The notes: generated by a model not told the origin, from the letters alone. A stretch of DNA of 64,000 bases from Faecalicatena contorta (GCF_039521745.1 NZ_BAAACT010000018.1), one strand, 5' to 3'; positions 26,071-36,390 are shown, counted from the first letter of the stretch. A program made the numbers and translations.

Positions 26071-27981
26071 TTAAGCTGTCCGTTTCCACATATAACAGAC
26101 GATATACGGCTGTAAGTTGCTGTGGGCGCTGCCGCTTCCTGTTGACGCCGTTGAGCCGGAAATCGTATGCGTATGCGCCCCGGCACTGGCTGTCGCTTTG
26201 TTGGTCAGCGCCGTATATCCGGAAGTCGCATCCACAATGACACGGTTGCCTGCGCCATCCACGCCCCACGCGGCCTTCTGGTTTTTCAGGTTATGGGTAT
26301 GCGCTCCGGCACTGGCTGCCGCCAGTGTACCAACTCCGTGTGTATGGGCCGGCATCTGGGCTGCTGAAAGTGCCACCGTTGCCGCACCGCCGGTCTTTTC
26401 CACCGTATTGAAGTTCGTGTCAGACGTGTTAATCCCCACAGGTACACGCCCGCTTCCCCAGGCTACCCAGGTCCCTCCAAAGTAAGCGGATGGATTGGTG
26501 GCGTTGACACTCATATAGATACTGCCCACCGGGTACATGGTCTTAATGAAAGACTGGATATAATCTTTTAAAAGTTTTCCGTATACCCGGACATCCCAGT
26601 CTTCCGCAACCTCAAAGGCATTATCCACCTCCGATACTTTCCCGACCGCCACGCCTTTGCCGCCTCTCTTAAAGTCCATGACTACGGCAGCCGTGGAAAC
26701 GATGTCCTGGATGGCGATGGTGGTAAAGGCGTCCGTCAGCGTATATTTGATATCATAGGACGTTTCCGTGGAGATCTTGCCGCCGCCAAAGGTAAATGCC
26801 GTGCCGGAACTAAAAGCGGCGCTGGCATTGGTCCATGCCGTATCCGATGCCTTCTTGTAATAGGTGGCACGGGTAATGGTGTTCTTGCTGCTGCACGATG
26901 CATAACTGTAGGAAACCTGCCCCCGGATATACGTCCCATCCTCATTGACGGTCCCATTACTTAAACAACGCTGCGACAGGTAACTGTTAAAAGAAGGTGG
27001 GGAATAAGCCACCACGGAAATCGATACCGTTGCCGCCGCTGACACACGCCCCCTGGAATCCGTCACCGTTGCCGTAAAAGTAACTGTGCCGGAAGTATTC
27101 AAAAATCCAGTGGTAAAACTGGATGCCGTACTGGTGTACCCGCCGCCTGTGATGGAATAGGAAGAAATGGTGGAACCGTAACTTCCCGCCGCTCCATTGA
27201 TGGTCAGTGTGGCCTTGGATTTTGTCTGCACATAAATCCCCCAGGTGCTTGGCACCGCCCCATCCACCCTGGCCGCTGTCAGGCTGGTGATGGTAGGTTT
27301 TACTGAGGCTGGGACGGACAGTGTCAGTGTACAGGTCTTGCTTCCAATGCTGGTGTTTCCGTTATAGGTGGTACAGGTAATCGTACAGGTTCCCGTCACT
27401 GCCTTCGGTATCTGGTTTGCCAGCGTAAGGGGCGGTGTCCAGGACACCGATGTTGATGTGGTCTTTGTGGCAATCATCCCCGTTACGTTTCCAAAGGCAT
27501 AGGTCAGCGTGTGGGTAAAAGAAGAAGATGCACGGCTGATGGCAATCGTGGTAGCAGAGCCCATCGCCACATTAGAGGCGGAAACCGTGGAGGCCCTTGC
27601 AATGGAATCCAGCGTAATATTGGCACTGGCTGTAATCGACTCATAGTAAGTCCCGCTTAATGTCGCACGGATATAGAACACCGCGCTCATGGTCAGGCTC
27701 TTAGTTCCGTCACTGCCATGGTTTACAGTCTGCGTGACCGTGCCGAGCAGATGGGTTCCCGTACTGCTGATGGCGGGGGACGCATAGGTCTGCGCAGTCC
27801 CGTCAATCGTCACTTTATTATCAGACCGTGCGTTAATACTTAAGCTCCAGTCATTGACCAGATAGGCTTTCGCCGTGATGGTACTGGTATTTGCGGATAC
27901 ATTCTTTGTCTGCGTCCAGTCCACCCGCAGCACATAATGCCCGCTGTGGATGGAGCCGGAAAAACTGCCGCTGGATGCCAT
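26071..27981 (-). CDS. Tail fibre / receptor-binding protein (DUF859-like, tail-collar end)
   Basis: A 636-residue baseplate protein. The first ~450 residues are Ser/Thr-rich beta-sandwich repeats of the DUF859 type. A segment near 455 (DFKRGGKGVAVGKVSE) is the conserved link, and the last ~160 residues form a phage tail-collar domain with MYPVGSIYMSVNATNPSAYF, repeated HTH motifs (AHTHGVG, AHTHNLK, AHTHTIS) and the ending NLQPYIVCYMWKRTA. The HTH triplets are expected to bind metal at the fibre tip. It most likely recognises the host surface. Confidence 0.85.
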   Translation of the reverse strand: MASSGSFSGSIHSGHYVLRVDWTQTKNVSANTSTITAKAYLVNDWSLSINARSDNKVTIDGTAQTYASPAISSTGTHLLGTVTQTVNHGSDGTKSLTMSAVFYIRATLSGTYYESITASANITLDSIARASTVSASNVAMGSATTIAISRASSSFTHTLTYAFGNVTGMIATKTTSTSVSWTPPLTLANQIPKAVTGTCTITCTTYNGNTSIGSKTCTLTLSVPASVKPTITSLTAARVDGAVPSTWGIYVQTKSKATLTINGAAGSYGSTISSYSITGGGYTSTASSFTTGFLNTSGTVTFTATVTDSRGRVSAAATVSISVVAYSPPSFNSYLSQRCLSNGTVNEDGTYIRGQVSYSYASCSSKNTITRATYYKKASDTAWTNASAAFSSGTAFTFGGGKISTETSYDIKYTLTDAFTTIAIQDIVSTAAVVMDFKRGGKGVAVGKVSEVDNAFEVAEDWDVRVYGKLLKDYIQSFIKTMYPVGSIYMSVNATNPSAYFGGTWVAWGSGRVPVGINTSDTNFNTVEKTGGAATVALSAAQMPAHTHGVGTLAAASAGAHTHNLKNQKAAWGVDGAGNRVIVDATSGYTALTNKATASAGAHTHTISGSTASTGSGSAHSNLQPYIVCYMWKRTA

Positions 27982-28020
27982 ATCTTTCTCCCTCCTTCCT
28001 CACAAAAATAAAGACTACCG

Positions 28021-28578
28021 TTATCCTACCGGATCACGCCACTTGATGGACAGGTTCCCGTTCGCCCTGGGTATAAAATCAAACCATCCCCGGCTCTCAT
28101 TGCCAAGGGACAACTTGTTCCGGATTTCCGCATTGGTAATCACAAGACTCTGGTTGGAGATATAGGCAATCTTCTGCCCGTTCTCCTTAAAGGCCAGCTC
28201 CTCATTGGAGAGCTCCGCCGTGAACGCATTTCCCACTTTCCCAAGTTCGATCAGAGCACCTTTGAACCGGATGTACTCCTCCAAAAGCGTCTGGTTGGCA
28301 GATACATTGTTAATGATCTCATTGGTGATCTGCGTAAAGTCCATACGGATTTCACTGCTGTTCTGCGTGATGCTCGCCTGGAAGTCCTGCTGGATGCTTT
28401 CTAACTCCGACTTGGAAAGATACGTCTCCCGGACGGAGCTTTGTATCTGTTCCGAGGTTTTCGTGATCTCCGAGTAGCACTCCCGCACATTGACCTTCAG
28501 CGCCTCCACATCCTCCACGGCATCCTCATACGCCTGCACGTTCTGAAAGGTGTGCTGGCAGATTGTCAAAAGTGCCAT
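28021..28578 (-). CDS. Baseplate-associated coiled-coil protein
   Basis: A 185-residue protein with a long helical part (~10-110, EDVEALKVNVRECYSEITKT and onwards) and a C-terminal beta-rich piece (GWFDFIPRANGNLSIKWRDPVG) like the ends of phage minor tail proteins. It overlaps nothing and lies 11 bases before the upstream baseplate gene in the tail operon. Its precise function is unknown. Confidence 0.65.
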   Translation of the reverse strand: MALLTICQHTFQNVQAYEDAVEDVEALKVNVRECYSEITKTSEQIQSSVRETYLSKSELESIQQDFQASITQNSSEIRMDFTQITNEIINNVSANQTLLEEYIRFKGALIELGKVGNAFTAELSNEELAFKENGQKIAYISNQSLVITNAEIRNKLSLGNESRGWFDFIPRANGNLSIKWRDPVG

Positions 28579-28589
28579 ACTGCCACCTC

Positions 28590-30398
28590 CTAATTGGACA
28601 CATCACACTGCAGCGTGGCAATACTGTCAATGTCATCCGCAGACAGGTAGATGACTTTTCCGGTCTTGCCAAATGCCGCCTCCTTGCCATCCTTATCCTG
28701 CTTATACCAGGTGTAATTCAGGCTCTGCTTTTCTGTTGCCGCAGCCCAGGCCGTGCCGTTGTATTTCATCAGCGTGACCGTTTTCGCCGTATGGTCGATC
28801 TTGTACCAGAACATTCCGCTTGTCGGCGTGGAAGGTGGTGTCTCGCTGATATTGCCGAGCAGTGCGTCCACTTCTTTCTGGTTGGTACGGACAATCACAT
28901 AGGGAACCAGACCGCCCAGGCTGTTCTTGACCGTAAACCCGCCGATGGATAGCATCTCCGACACATAGGGGTCCGACTTATCCTCCACCGTGATCACATC
29001 CACATAGGACTTGCCGCCGTAGGTCATAGTACATCGGTAAGACTGGATATTGACGATATCCGCACCGGAAACCGTCAGCGTATCAGATGTTGCCCCGCTG
29101 ATATCCGCCCACTTTCCAGCCGTGTATTTCGACCACTGGTAAGTCGCACCTGTGGTGATCTCCGTTGTGCCGCTGTAGGCGGATGTTGCCAGTACCAGGG
29201 AACCGGACTGGTTTAATACCACAGTGCCGTTTGGAGCATAGATGGAGAACACCACCGCACTGGCCCCGTTGCTTCCCTTATTGGATTTCGTCCAGGCGAA
29301 CTTTTTCACCACGGTCTTTCCTGAAATCGTAAAGGTCAGATCAATCGTGCCCGTCAGCACCGATGCCCCGCCAAGGGTGGCATTGGCGGCAAACGTCAGG
29401 ACAATGGAACCTGCCACAGATGCCGTTGCAGCCGTATTGGATTTTTCCGTTACCCCTGTCGGCAGAGTCCCCACTTTACAGGTACAGGCGGTCTGTGTGA
29501 TACCCACATACCCGGTAAAGGGAATCGTCACATCCACGGCAGCCTGTACTGCCCCGCCTGTTGTGCAGGCGATATTCTGTGCCTCATTACCCAGGATGAT
29601 GGACAGGCCGCCGGCACCTGCCTGCCCTGGCTGTCCCTGCTCCCCGTCATACATCTTTGTGATGGAAATGGTGTCGAACACATCCGCATCATCCGTCACC
29701 AGCTTGATCTGCGCCACGTTATTGAAGAATACAACGTGTGCGGGCTTTACCACCAGCGTGCCTCCGGTAATGCTGGTATTGTCCGAGGTAGTCGGGTAAT
29801 CCGTCCACACACCGGAACTGTTCAGGTACTGCCACTTGCTGACCGTTACCCCCTGCACCTGTGCGGTGAGCGTGGCCTGTGTCGCACCTACCAGCGCCGA
29901 TGAAGTATTGTATTTGAACACATAGGTGTCTGCCGTCACATAGGCCAGCTTTGCGTTCTCCGCGTTCTTTACCAGCGTATAGGTAATGTCAGAAGAAATA
30001 TTGACCGTGTTCTTCGTTTCCGAATCATAGTAACTGATATAACAGATATAAGTGATCATGCCGGAGGAAGATGCGGAGAGCTTGTTCTGGCTGACCGTCA
30101 AAATACCGCCCGACACGGACTCCCCTGAAGAAAGAGCTGATTCCGCCCCTGTGCCGTCTTTGCGTTTCCACGAAATGGTCAGGCCCGATGCGTCCAGGGC
30201 CACGTTGGTCTGGTCTAAGAAGATCACCGGGGTCAGTACCAGATGGGATGTTGCCCAGTTTGGTGCATAGGCATGGGGTAAGGTGTTGGGGTCTTCACTC
30301 TGCGTCTTCGGTAAATTGGATGTGATATAAGCCGACAGTTTCCGCTGGTCTGTGATGTCCACGAAAGTCTGCTGGCTGGATGTTAAAATAGTAGGCAT
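28590..30398 (-). CDS. Baseplate upper protein with Ig-like domains
   Basis: About 602 residues rich in Thr, Ser and Val. The N-terminus (LTSSQQTFVDITDQRKLSAY) and the repeated beta-sandwich segments are typical of siphovirus upper baseplate proteins; several repeats read like Ig/BppU domains. A QGQPGQAG collagen-like turn lies near residue 260. The ATG at 30398 follows GAAGGAGG by 8 bases. It is encoded directly after the tail endopeptidase-type protein. Confidence 0.75.
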   Translation of the reverse strand: MPTILTSSQQTFVDITDQRKLSAYITSNLPKTQSEDPNTLPHAYAPNWATSHLVLTPVIFLDQTNVALDASGLTISWKRKDGTGAESALSSGESVSGGILTVSQNKLSASSSGMITYICYISYYDSETKNTVNISSDITYTLVKNAENAKLAYVTADTYVFKYNTSSALVGATQATLTAQVQGVTVSKWQYLNSSGVWTDYPTTSDNTSITGGTLVVKPAHVVFFNNVAQIKLVTDDADVFDTISITKMYDGEQGQPGQAGAGGLSIILGNEAQNIACTTGGAVQAAVDVTIPFTGYVGITQTACTCKVGTLPTGVTEKSNTAATASVAGSIVLTFAANATLGGASVLTGTIDLTFTISGKTVVKKFAWTKSNKGSNGASAVVFSIYAPNGTVVLNQSGSLVLATSAYSGTTEITTGATYQWSKYTAGKWADISGATSDTLTVSGADIVNIQSYRCTMTYGGKSYVDVITVEDKSDPYVSEMLSIGGFTVKNSLGGLVPYVIVRTNQKEVDALLGNISETPPSTPTSGMFWYKIDHTAKTVTLMKYNGTAWAAATEKQSLNYTWYKQDKDGKEAAFGKTGKVIYLSADDIDSIATLQCDVSN

Positions 30399-30426
30399 TT
30401 GTGTTCCTCCTTCAGATGATAAAAAG

Positions 30427-31884
30427 TTAAATGGTGACTTCACAATAAAAGGACGCATTGTCCTGTACGTCCTCGGTCGATACAGTTATGCTTTTCATTC
30501 CTTTATGCAATCCATCCCAATCGGCATCCGTTTCTGCATTGCCGGACTTCCGGTGCCAGTTAAAAGAAGATTTGGGAAGGGTATCTGTAATATCCTTGTC
30601 CCAGGACAGCACCCTGCAGGAAAGCCTGCTCATCTGCCCCTTATCCCGAAAGATGCTCGTACCTTCCACCACCAGTTCTGTCCGGTACATCTTCGCTGTG
30701 GTGATATCCTCCACTTTCCCGAAGATGTTCTCGATCTTCTCCGTCTGCCCTAAGATGTCCTGTTCCAGTGTGCTTAAGTTCTGGTTCTGCCTTGCAGAAA
30801 GGGAAGTCAGCGTGATGCCGCTTGCCCCGATGGTGATGGTGTTGCCGGAAGGGTTTAAATAATCCCTCGTCCTCTGGATGCACAGATATCGCCCGTCAAT
30901 TCCGTGAGGCGGGGAAAAACAGTACACATACTGCCTCGCATGGATATCCGCGATGTCTGCCCCGGTATCCGATTCATCCACAATGGTCAGCTCCATACTG
31001 GTGATGCCTTTCGCCAGTTCAGAAATCCTCGCTTTTGCTTTCCTGAGAAGGTTGGAAGAAAGCGTCACATCCTCCCATACCTCCGTTGCCCATATCCAGC
31101 CAATCTCTTTGACCGCATCCTCATCAAACACATAATTCACTCCGTCGTTGGCAGCTTCAATGGTCACGCGCTCGTTCGTTTCCACCTCATTGCCTTCCTC
31201 ATCCGTGGTTTTGATCTTTGCCCCAAGGGGAATCAGGGCAGTCACCCGTTCTGTGTGGTCGAACGTGATTTTCACATCGGTCAGGTTCCTTCCGTACTCC
31301 ACTTTTTGAAGGGAGGCTTCCGTAAAATCTGCCAGATAGTCCAATACTTTTCCATCAGCAGTATACCGAAGGCGCAGATACCCTCCGTGTGTTTTAATGA
31401 GCTTATCCTTAATGGCATCCAAGGTCATAGAATAGTCCGAACAGCTGTAAGCAACATAATCGTTGGAATCCGTTACTGTCACATTCCCGATTGTAAACTG
31501 TTTTCGCTCCTCCACACTTTTGTTATGCTCGGCTATGAAATACTCAAAAAGTCCTCTCAGGCTCCCCTTGTAGTTATAGGGCGGCTGCTGGCTGTCTTTT
31601 AAATAGGAAAGAGCCGATTCACAAGTCCAGGTGTGGGTATTATAAAAATCACTGCCCTCATCCAACGCCCGCCCCTCAAAAACAACCTCATTTCCTTTTT
31701 TACAAACAATCACAGAGGCCATTGGCTTAATGCTGTTCAGGTACGGATGGTTATAAGGGGCCGACAGCGTCAGGCTGTCAATGTTCTCCGCATCCTCCTC
31801 CACCTTCGCCTCCGTGACTGCCAGTTTCGATAACTGCGGATGGTAAAACAGCGCCCCGTCCACATAGATACGGAATAATCTCAT
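30427..31884 (-). CDS. Tail-associated protein of the prophage endopeptidase-tail family
   Basis: A ~485-residue minor tail protein in the position of Tal (tail lysin hub). The N-terminus MRLFRIYVDGALFYHP and the region WTCESALSYLKDSQQP are typical of the siphovirus Gp37/prophage-tail family that forms the baseplate hub beneath Dit. No clear peptidase motif is visible. The start at 31884 overlaps the Dit stop by 4 bases and follows GGGAGGG. Confidence 0.82.
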   Translation of the reverse strand: MRLFRIYVDGALFYHPQLSKLAVTEAKVEEDAENIDSLTLSAPYNHPYLNSIKPMASVIVCKKGNEVVFEGRALDEGSDFYNTHTWTCESALSYLKDSQQPPYNYKGSLRGLFEYFIAEHNKSVEERKQFTIGNVTVTDSNDYVAYSCSDYSMTLDAIKDKLIKTHGGYLRLRYTADGKVLDYLADFTEASLQKVEYGRNLTDVKITFDHTERVTALIPLGAKIKTTDEEGNEVETNERVTIEAANDGVNYVFDEDAVKEIGWIWATEVWEDVTLSSNLLRKAKARISELAKGITSMELTIVDESDTGADIADIHARQYVYCFSPPHGIDGRYLCIQRTRDYLNPSGNTITIGASGITLTSLSARQNQNLSTLEQDILGQTEKIENIFGKVEDITTAKMYRTELVVEGTSIFRDKGQMSRLSCRVLSWDKDITDTLPKSSFNWHRKSGNAETDADWDGLHKGMKSITVSTEDVQDNASFYCEVTI

Positions 31885-32531
31885 AGGCATCCCTCCCGGT
31901 ACCGGAAGGTCACTGTTCCATTTCCAGTGACAGACACCACATTTCTTCCGGCCTGTAATTCCATTTCGGGAAACTCCCAGGTACCGGAACTGACTGTCTT
32001 TCGGAAGGTGTCCGTGCCGACCTGCCAGCTCAGTGCCGTTTCCGCTGTGGCTGTGATGACCGGAACCACAGACATATAATCATTATCCAGAATGATATTT
32101 CCGCCGCCAGTAACCGTTACCACGGTTTCTTCCACATGGTAACGGTAGGAATCCCCATCCGAACAGGAAATGGTGAGCTGCCCTTTTCCGGTCAGCGGAT
32201 CATAGGCCGGGGCCATTTCCAGCGTGCCGATGGCATACAGCCCCGGTTCCTCGCTGCAAACCACTTTCACCAGATGCCCCGCATACTGGTTCACGATTTC
32301 ACCCACCTTTGCGTTGAACTGTACTCTGGTGCCGAGCATGGAAAGCACGATCTCAAAACTCCGGGGCTGGTAGGATACCCGCCCCAACGCTTCCGTGTAC
32401 CGGATCGGGGAATTCCGCCCCGGCACCACAATGGTATTACTCTGGGATTGGGGAGTTGGAAAGTTAATGCTCTCCCTCAGCCACCCAAGGCCAGACATCC
32501 ACACATTATTCAGTTTTACATCTGGTCTCAT
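31881..32531 (-). CDS. Distal tail protein (Dit)
   Basis: A 216-residue phage tail protein. WLRESINFPTPQSQSNTIVVPGRNSPI near the start and SYQPRSFEIVLSML near residue 55 are typical of the Dit/phage-tail family (PF05709 type), which forms the ring between tail tube and baseplate. Its start overlaps the tape-measure stop by 4 bases. Confidence 0.88.
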   Translation of the reverse strand: MRPDVKLNNVWMSGLGWLRESINFPTPQSQSNTIVVPGRNSPIRYTEALGRVSYQPRSFEIVLSMLGTRVQFNAKVGEIVNQYAGHLVKVVCSEEPGLYAIGTLEMAPAYDPLTGKGQLTISCSDGDSYRYHVEETVVTVTGGGNIILDNDYMSVVPVITATAETALSWQVGTDTFRKTVSSGTWEFPEMELQAGRNVVSVTGNGTVTFRYREGCL

Positions 32532-35500
32532 AGGCTCAACCTCCTGTTCAACTTCTGCATCTGCCCCAACTTACTGTCAATGGCCGGGAGCAGATGCCCC
32601 ACCAAAGTTCCGTCCTCCAGATAGATACCCTTGCTGCTGTTTGCCGCAATGATGGACAGGTAGCGCTCCATCGTGCTGGTATCCATCCGGTTAGAAAGAA
32701 TACTCTCCAACTGGCTGTAGAAACCTTTCAATGGCAAAATTGCTTCTGCTCCTGCTTCACCTCCAGCCATTAAGTTCGTGCCGTTCATGCCAAACAGTGT
32801 CGGCCGTGTCATGATACCGCCCTCTTTGTACCAGTCAATGGACAGGTGTGGCACACTCGGCGGCGCAATGGACAGGCTGCCGGAAATCCTAAAGTGCGGC
32901 AGCTTGATGTGCGGCAGGGAAATCTTCATGCTGGAGAAGAATCCAGTGATCTTATCCACAATACCCTTGATGGTGTTTTTCGCTGCCTCAATCGGGGTAA
33001 TAATGGCAGTCTTGATGCCGTTCCAGACGGAAGTGGTGGTACTCTTGATGCCATTGAATACAGAAGTCACCGTACTCTTGACTGCGTTAAATACGGATGA
33101 AACTTTGCTCTTGATGCCGTCCACCACGGTCGAAATGACAGATTTGATACCGTTCCAGACGCTGGAAGCCACCGACTTGATAGCGTTAAATACCGTAGTC
33201 ACCACGGATTTTATCGTGTTCAGCACTGTTGAAATTTTCGTGCTGATCGCCGTCCAGATAGTTGAAATGACATTCTGGATCACGGACATCACGGACGAGA
33301 TCACGCTGGAAACCGCACCGATTGCGGAAGACACCACCGACTTGATGGCGTTCCAGACGGATACAATGATTTCCTTGCAGTTCTCCCAAATGAACTGGAA
33401 AGGCAGCGTAATGATGTCAAAGGCAGCACTCAAAATAGAGCCGATCAGCATGATGCCCGTCTGCACCACGTTCGTGATGGTCTCCCAAATACCGGAGAAG
33501 AAAGCTACAATGCCGTTCCAGATGCCTTCGAAGAAAGTCTTGATATTCGTCCAGACCTCGCTCCAGCTCGTGCCGAACCAGCCGAGGAACACATCCACAA
33601 TGCCCTGGATGATGCCGACCGCTGCCGAAAGGACACCCTTGATTCCCTCCCATACCCCTGAGAAAATCGTCTGAATCCCCGTCCACATCTGCGACCAGTT
33701 CCCGGTAAACAAACCAATAAATACATCTAAGATGCCGGTGATCACGTTCAGCACCGTGGAAAGCACCACGGCGATTGCCTGAAATGCCCCTTCAAAGACC
33801 GGAGCAAGCAGGGAACAGAAACCGTTCCACACTGCCGAGAGCACCTCTGTGATGTTCTGGAAGCTGAAACCAAGGGCATTCAGCCGGTCAACGATTCCCT
33901 GGCAGAAGGTGCTGACAGTCTCTTTGATGGTATTCCAGGTTCCGATGATGGCCTCCCGGAATCCCTCATTGGTATTCCATAAATGCAGGAAAGCAGCCAC
34001 CAGTGTCCCGATGACTGCCACCACCGCCACAACAGGGGCAGAGATACCGCCAATGGCGGCTCCCAGTTTTCCAAACAGTCCTGTGCCGCCCTGCACCGCC
34101 ACTTTTAGTTTGTTAAAGCCGTTCGCCAGCTGTACAAACCCTTTCATAGCCGTGCCGATCTTGGCTATCGTGGTTCCGAGGATCACCAGGAACGGCCCAA
34201 GCGCCGCTACCAAAAGGCCAATCTTTAAGACCATCTCACGGGTGCCTTCATCCATGCCGTTTAACTTATCCACAAACTCCTGGATTTTCGTCACAATGTT
34301 ACGGATGGCAGGCATCAGCATCTCACCAAAGGAAATAGCGAGCTCCTCCAGCTGACTCTTTAAGATGGTGAGCTGCCCTATCAGGTTATCCTGCATGGTG
34401 GCAGCCATCTTTTCCGCGGTTCCGTCACAGTTATCAATGGCACCGCTTAACTTCTCAATATCCGCAGGCGCGGCATTCATCAAAGCAAGGAAACCGCTCA
34501 TGGCGTTCTTGCCTACGAGGGATTCTGCCGCCTGTGCCTTCTCAGATTCCGTCAGACCTCCAAAAGCAACCCGGCAGTCTGCCAGGATATCCGACAGGCT
34601 CCTCATGCTGCCGTCTGCATTCGTTGTGGCAATCGTCACATCCCCGATGGCCTGACCGCTAATCTTCACTTCCCCGGCAAGGTTGTTCATGATAGTACGA
34701 AGTGCCGTACCTGCCTGGGAGGACTTGATACCCGCATTCGCCATCAGGCCGATGGCTTCCGCCGTATCCTCCGCAGAGAAACCAAGCGCACCCGCAATCG
34801 GCGCACAGTATTTGAACGTCTCGCCCATCATGGATACGTTCGTGTTCGCATTGGAGCTTGCCGCTGCCAGAATATCCGCGAAATGCCCGGAATCCGCGGC
34901 GCTCAGTCCGAAGGCGGTCAAGGCATCGGTCACAATATCAGAGGTCGTTGCCAAGTCCTCTCCCGATGCAGCTGCAAGGTTCATGATACCGTCAATGCCG
35001 GAGATCATGTCTTTTGACTTCCACCCGGCCATGGCCATGTAGTTCATGGCCTCTGCCGCCTCGGACGCGGAGAACTTCGTTTTCTCACCCATCTCACGGG
35101 CCTTATCCCGGAGGGCCTGCAAGTCATCTCCGGTTGCCCCGGATACCGCCGCCACCTGGCTCATGGCAGAGTCAAAGTCCGCAGCCGTCTTGACTGCCGC
35201 CACTCCAAGCCCACCCACCGCCGTGGAGATCGGCATGATCGTTTTTCCGACACCGGCGATAGAATTTCCCAGGTTCTCCATCTTGCCGCCGATCTCGTCA
35301 ATCTTGGCAAGGGCTGTACTGGTGGTTGAAGCCTCCTGCTGGAGCCGCTTTAATTCCTGCTCGGTCTCGATGATCTCACGCTGGAGGACATCGTATTTGT
35401 CCTGCCCCAAGTCACCGTTCTCCAGCTGCTCCTTTGCCTGTACCTGCGCCTGTTTTAAGGCATCCAGCTTTTCCTTTGTGGATGAAATCGCATCCTTCAG

Positions 35501-35680
35501 TAACTTCTGTTTCTGTGTGAGAAGTTCTGTGTTGGCGGGGTCCAGCTTCAGCAGCTTATTGACATCTTTTAAGGCACTCTGCGTATGCGTGATAGAAGAA
35601 TTGACACTTTTCAGGGCCTTGTCTAAGCCTGTGGTATCGCCGCCAATCTCAATCGTGATGCCTTTGATCCTGCTCGCCAC
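32528..35680 (-). CDS. Tail tape measure protein (TP901 type)
   Basis: The 1050-residue protein sets tail length. It begins with a coiled coil (VNSSITHTQSALKDVNKLLK, to ~130), then the TP901 core (~150-470: MSQVAAVSGATGDDLQALRD, AAEAMNYMAMAGWK), hydrophobic segments around 490-740, and a region of imperfect 11- and 22-residue repeats (~770-930, motif VWNGIKSV and variants) typical of tape measures. The start codon appears to be GTG, 6 bases after GGAGGTGAGG. It sits immediately after two tandem terminators, so its expression needs read-through or antitermination. Confidence 0.93.
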   Translation of the reverse strand: MASRIKGITIEIGGDTTGLDKALKSVNSSITHTQSALKDVNKLLKLDPANTELLTQKQKLLKDAISSTKEKLDALKQAQVQAKEQLENGDLGQDKYDVLQREIIETEQELKRLQQEASTTSTALAKIDEIGGKMENLGNSIAGVGKTIMPISTAVGGLGVAAVKTAADFDSAMSQVAAVSGATGDDLQALRDKAREMGEKTKFSASEAAEAMNYMAMAGWKSKDMISGIDGIMNLAAASGEDLATTSDIVTDALTAFGLSAADSGHFADILAAASSNANTNVSMMGETFKYCAPIAGALGFSAEDTAEAIGLMANAGIKSSQAGTALRTIMNNLAGEVKISGQAIGDVTIATTNADGSMRSLSDILADCRVAFGGLTESEKAQAAESLVGKNAMSGFLALMNAAPADIEKLSGAIDNCDGTAEKMAATMQDNLIGQLTILKSQLEELAISFGEMLMPAIRNIVTKIQEFVDKLNGMDEGTREMVLKIGLLVAALGPFLVILGTTIAKIGTAMKGFVQLANGFNKLKVAVQGGTGLFGKLGAAIGGISAPVVAVVAVIGTLVAAFLHLWNTNEGFREAIIGTWNTIKETVSTFCQGIVDRLNALGFSFQNITEVLSAVWNGFCSLLAPVFEGAFQAIAVVLSTVLNVITGILDVFIGLFTGNWSQMWTGIQTIFSGVWEGIKGVLSAAVGIIQGIVDVFLGWFGTSWSEVWTNIKTFFEGIWNGIVAFFSGIWETITNVVQTGIMLIGSILSAAFDIITLPFQFIWENCKEIIVSVWNAIKSVVSSAIGAVSSVISSVMSVIQNVISTIWTAISTKISTVLNTIKSVVTTVFNAIKSVASSVWNGIKSVISTVVDGIKSKVSSVFNAVKSTVTSVFNGIKSTTTSVWNGIKTAIITPIEAAKNTIKGIVDKITGFFSSMKISLPHIKLPHFRISGSLSIAPPSVPHLSIDWYKEGGIMTRPTLFGMNGTNLMAGGEAGAEAILPLKGFYSQLESILSNRMDTSTMERYLSIIAANSSKGIYLEDGTLVGHLLPAIDSKLGQMQKLNRRLSL

Positions 35681-35703
35681 TGTTCCTCACCTCCCAAAAA
35701 TGT

Positions 35704-35745
35704 GCAAAAGAAAAGCCCGGAAATTCTATAACCATTTTTCCGAGC
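35704..35745 (-). terminator. Second of two tandem terminators before the tape-measure gene
   Basis: On the minus strand GCTCGGAAA and TTTCCGGGC (35737-35745 with 35715-35723) form a 9-bp stem followed by TTTTCTTTT. Only about 24 bases separate it from the tape-measure start. Confidence 0.8.
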
Positions 35746-35780
35746 ATAAAGAAAGCACCGATCATATCACTGACCGATGC
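35746..35780 (-). terminator. First of two tandem terminators after the toxin gene
   Basis: GCATCGGTCA (35771-35780) pairs fully, with two G-U pairs, with TGATCGGTGC (35755-35764), followed on the minus strand by TTTCTTTA. It closes the toxin-antitoxin operon. Confidence 0.8.
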
Positions 35781-35810
35781 CTTGTGTAATTTCATTATTC
35801 TTTTTTAACA

Positions 35811-36143
35811 CTATACATTTAGCTGCCGCAAAATTTCATCCATATTCCGTCTGCCATAAATAATCCGCAAGACAAAAATCATTTTTTCATCAAAATCCGG
35901 CAGATAATACATAATATAATTACCCACCAGTTTTTTTCTGATTTCCGTATTTGGTACAAATTCATTAACGACTAAAGAACCGCTTTCCGGGAAAGACCGA
36001 ACCTCCTCAATCGCCCCCTGCAATTTGTCCACAAAATCCGATGCTGCCTTTGGGTTTGCCAGCTCCACAGCGATATATCCCACAATGTCATCCAAATCGG
36101 CATCCGCTTTCTGCGTCAACTGATAGCCCCATTTAGATTCCAT
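35811..36143 (-). CDS. RelE/ParE-family toxin
   Basis: A 110-residue type II toxin. YQLTQKADADLDDIVGYIA at the start and IIYGRRNMDEILRQL at the end are typical of ParE/RelE proteins, which either cut mRNA at ribosomes (RelE) or block gyrase (ParE); the branch cannot be decided here, though the KADADLDDIV pattern is more ParE-like. It overlaps the antitoxin gene by 11 bases. The pair is inserted between the tail chaperone and tape-measure genes. Confidence 0.88.
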   Translation of the reverse strand: MESKWGYQLTQKADADLDDIVGYIAVELANPKAASDFVDKLQGAIEEVRSFPESGSLVVNEFVPNTEIRKKLVGNYIMYYLPDFDEKMIFVLRIIYGRRNMDEILRQLNV

Positions 36144-36390
36144 ATTTTCTCCTTATATCGCTGATCGCTTTTTCTCCATCCACAGTCCGTCCTGCTTTTA
36201 CATCCTCCAAACCTTCTATGATCGTTTTCGCTTCATACATTTTCTGCATGGTCCGTTCGTAATACTCAATATCCATGACAACCAGACGGCCATATCCATT
36301 CTTCGTTACATAAACTGGTCCATTTTCTTCAGCACAGCGCCGTTCTACCTCGACCGTGTTTTTCAAATCACGCATAGGAATAATCTGCAT
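36133..36390 (-). CDS. Phd/YefM-type antitoxin
   Basis: An 85-residue antitoxin with the Phd/YefM N-terminal DNA-binding fold (MQIIPMRDLKNTVEVERRC, then NGPVYVTKNGYGRLVVMDIE). The C-terminus is expected to wrap the toxin and the dimer to repress its own promoter. AGGAGG precedes the ATG, and a canonical promoter lies 27 bases upstream. Confidence 0.88.
   Translation of the reverse strand: MQIIPMRDLKNTVEVERRCAEENGPVYVTKNGYGRLVVMDIEYYERTMQKMYEAKTIIEGLEDVKAGRTVDGEKAISDIRRKYGI

Noticed and set aside
32778..33674. Long plus-strand frame antisense to the tape measure
   Set aside because: It is a shadow of repetitive tape-measure codons; it has no ribosome site or protein family features.
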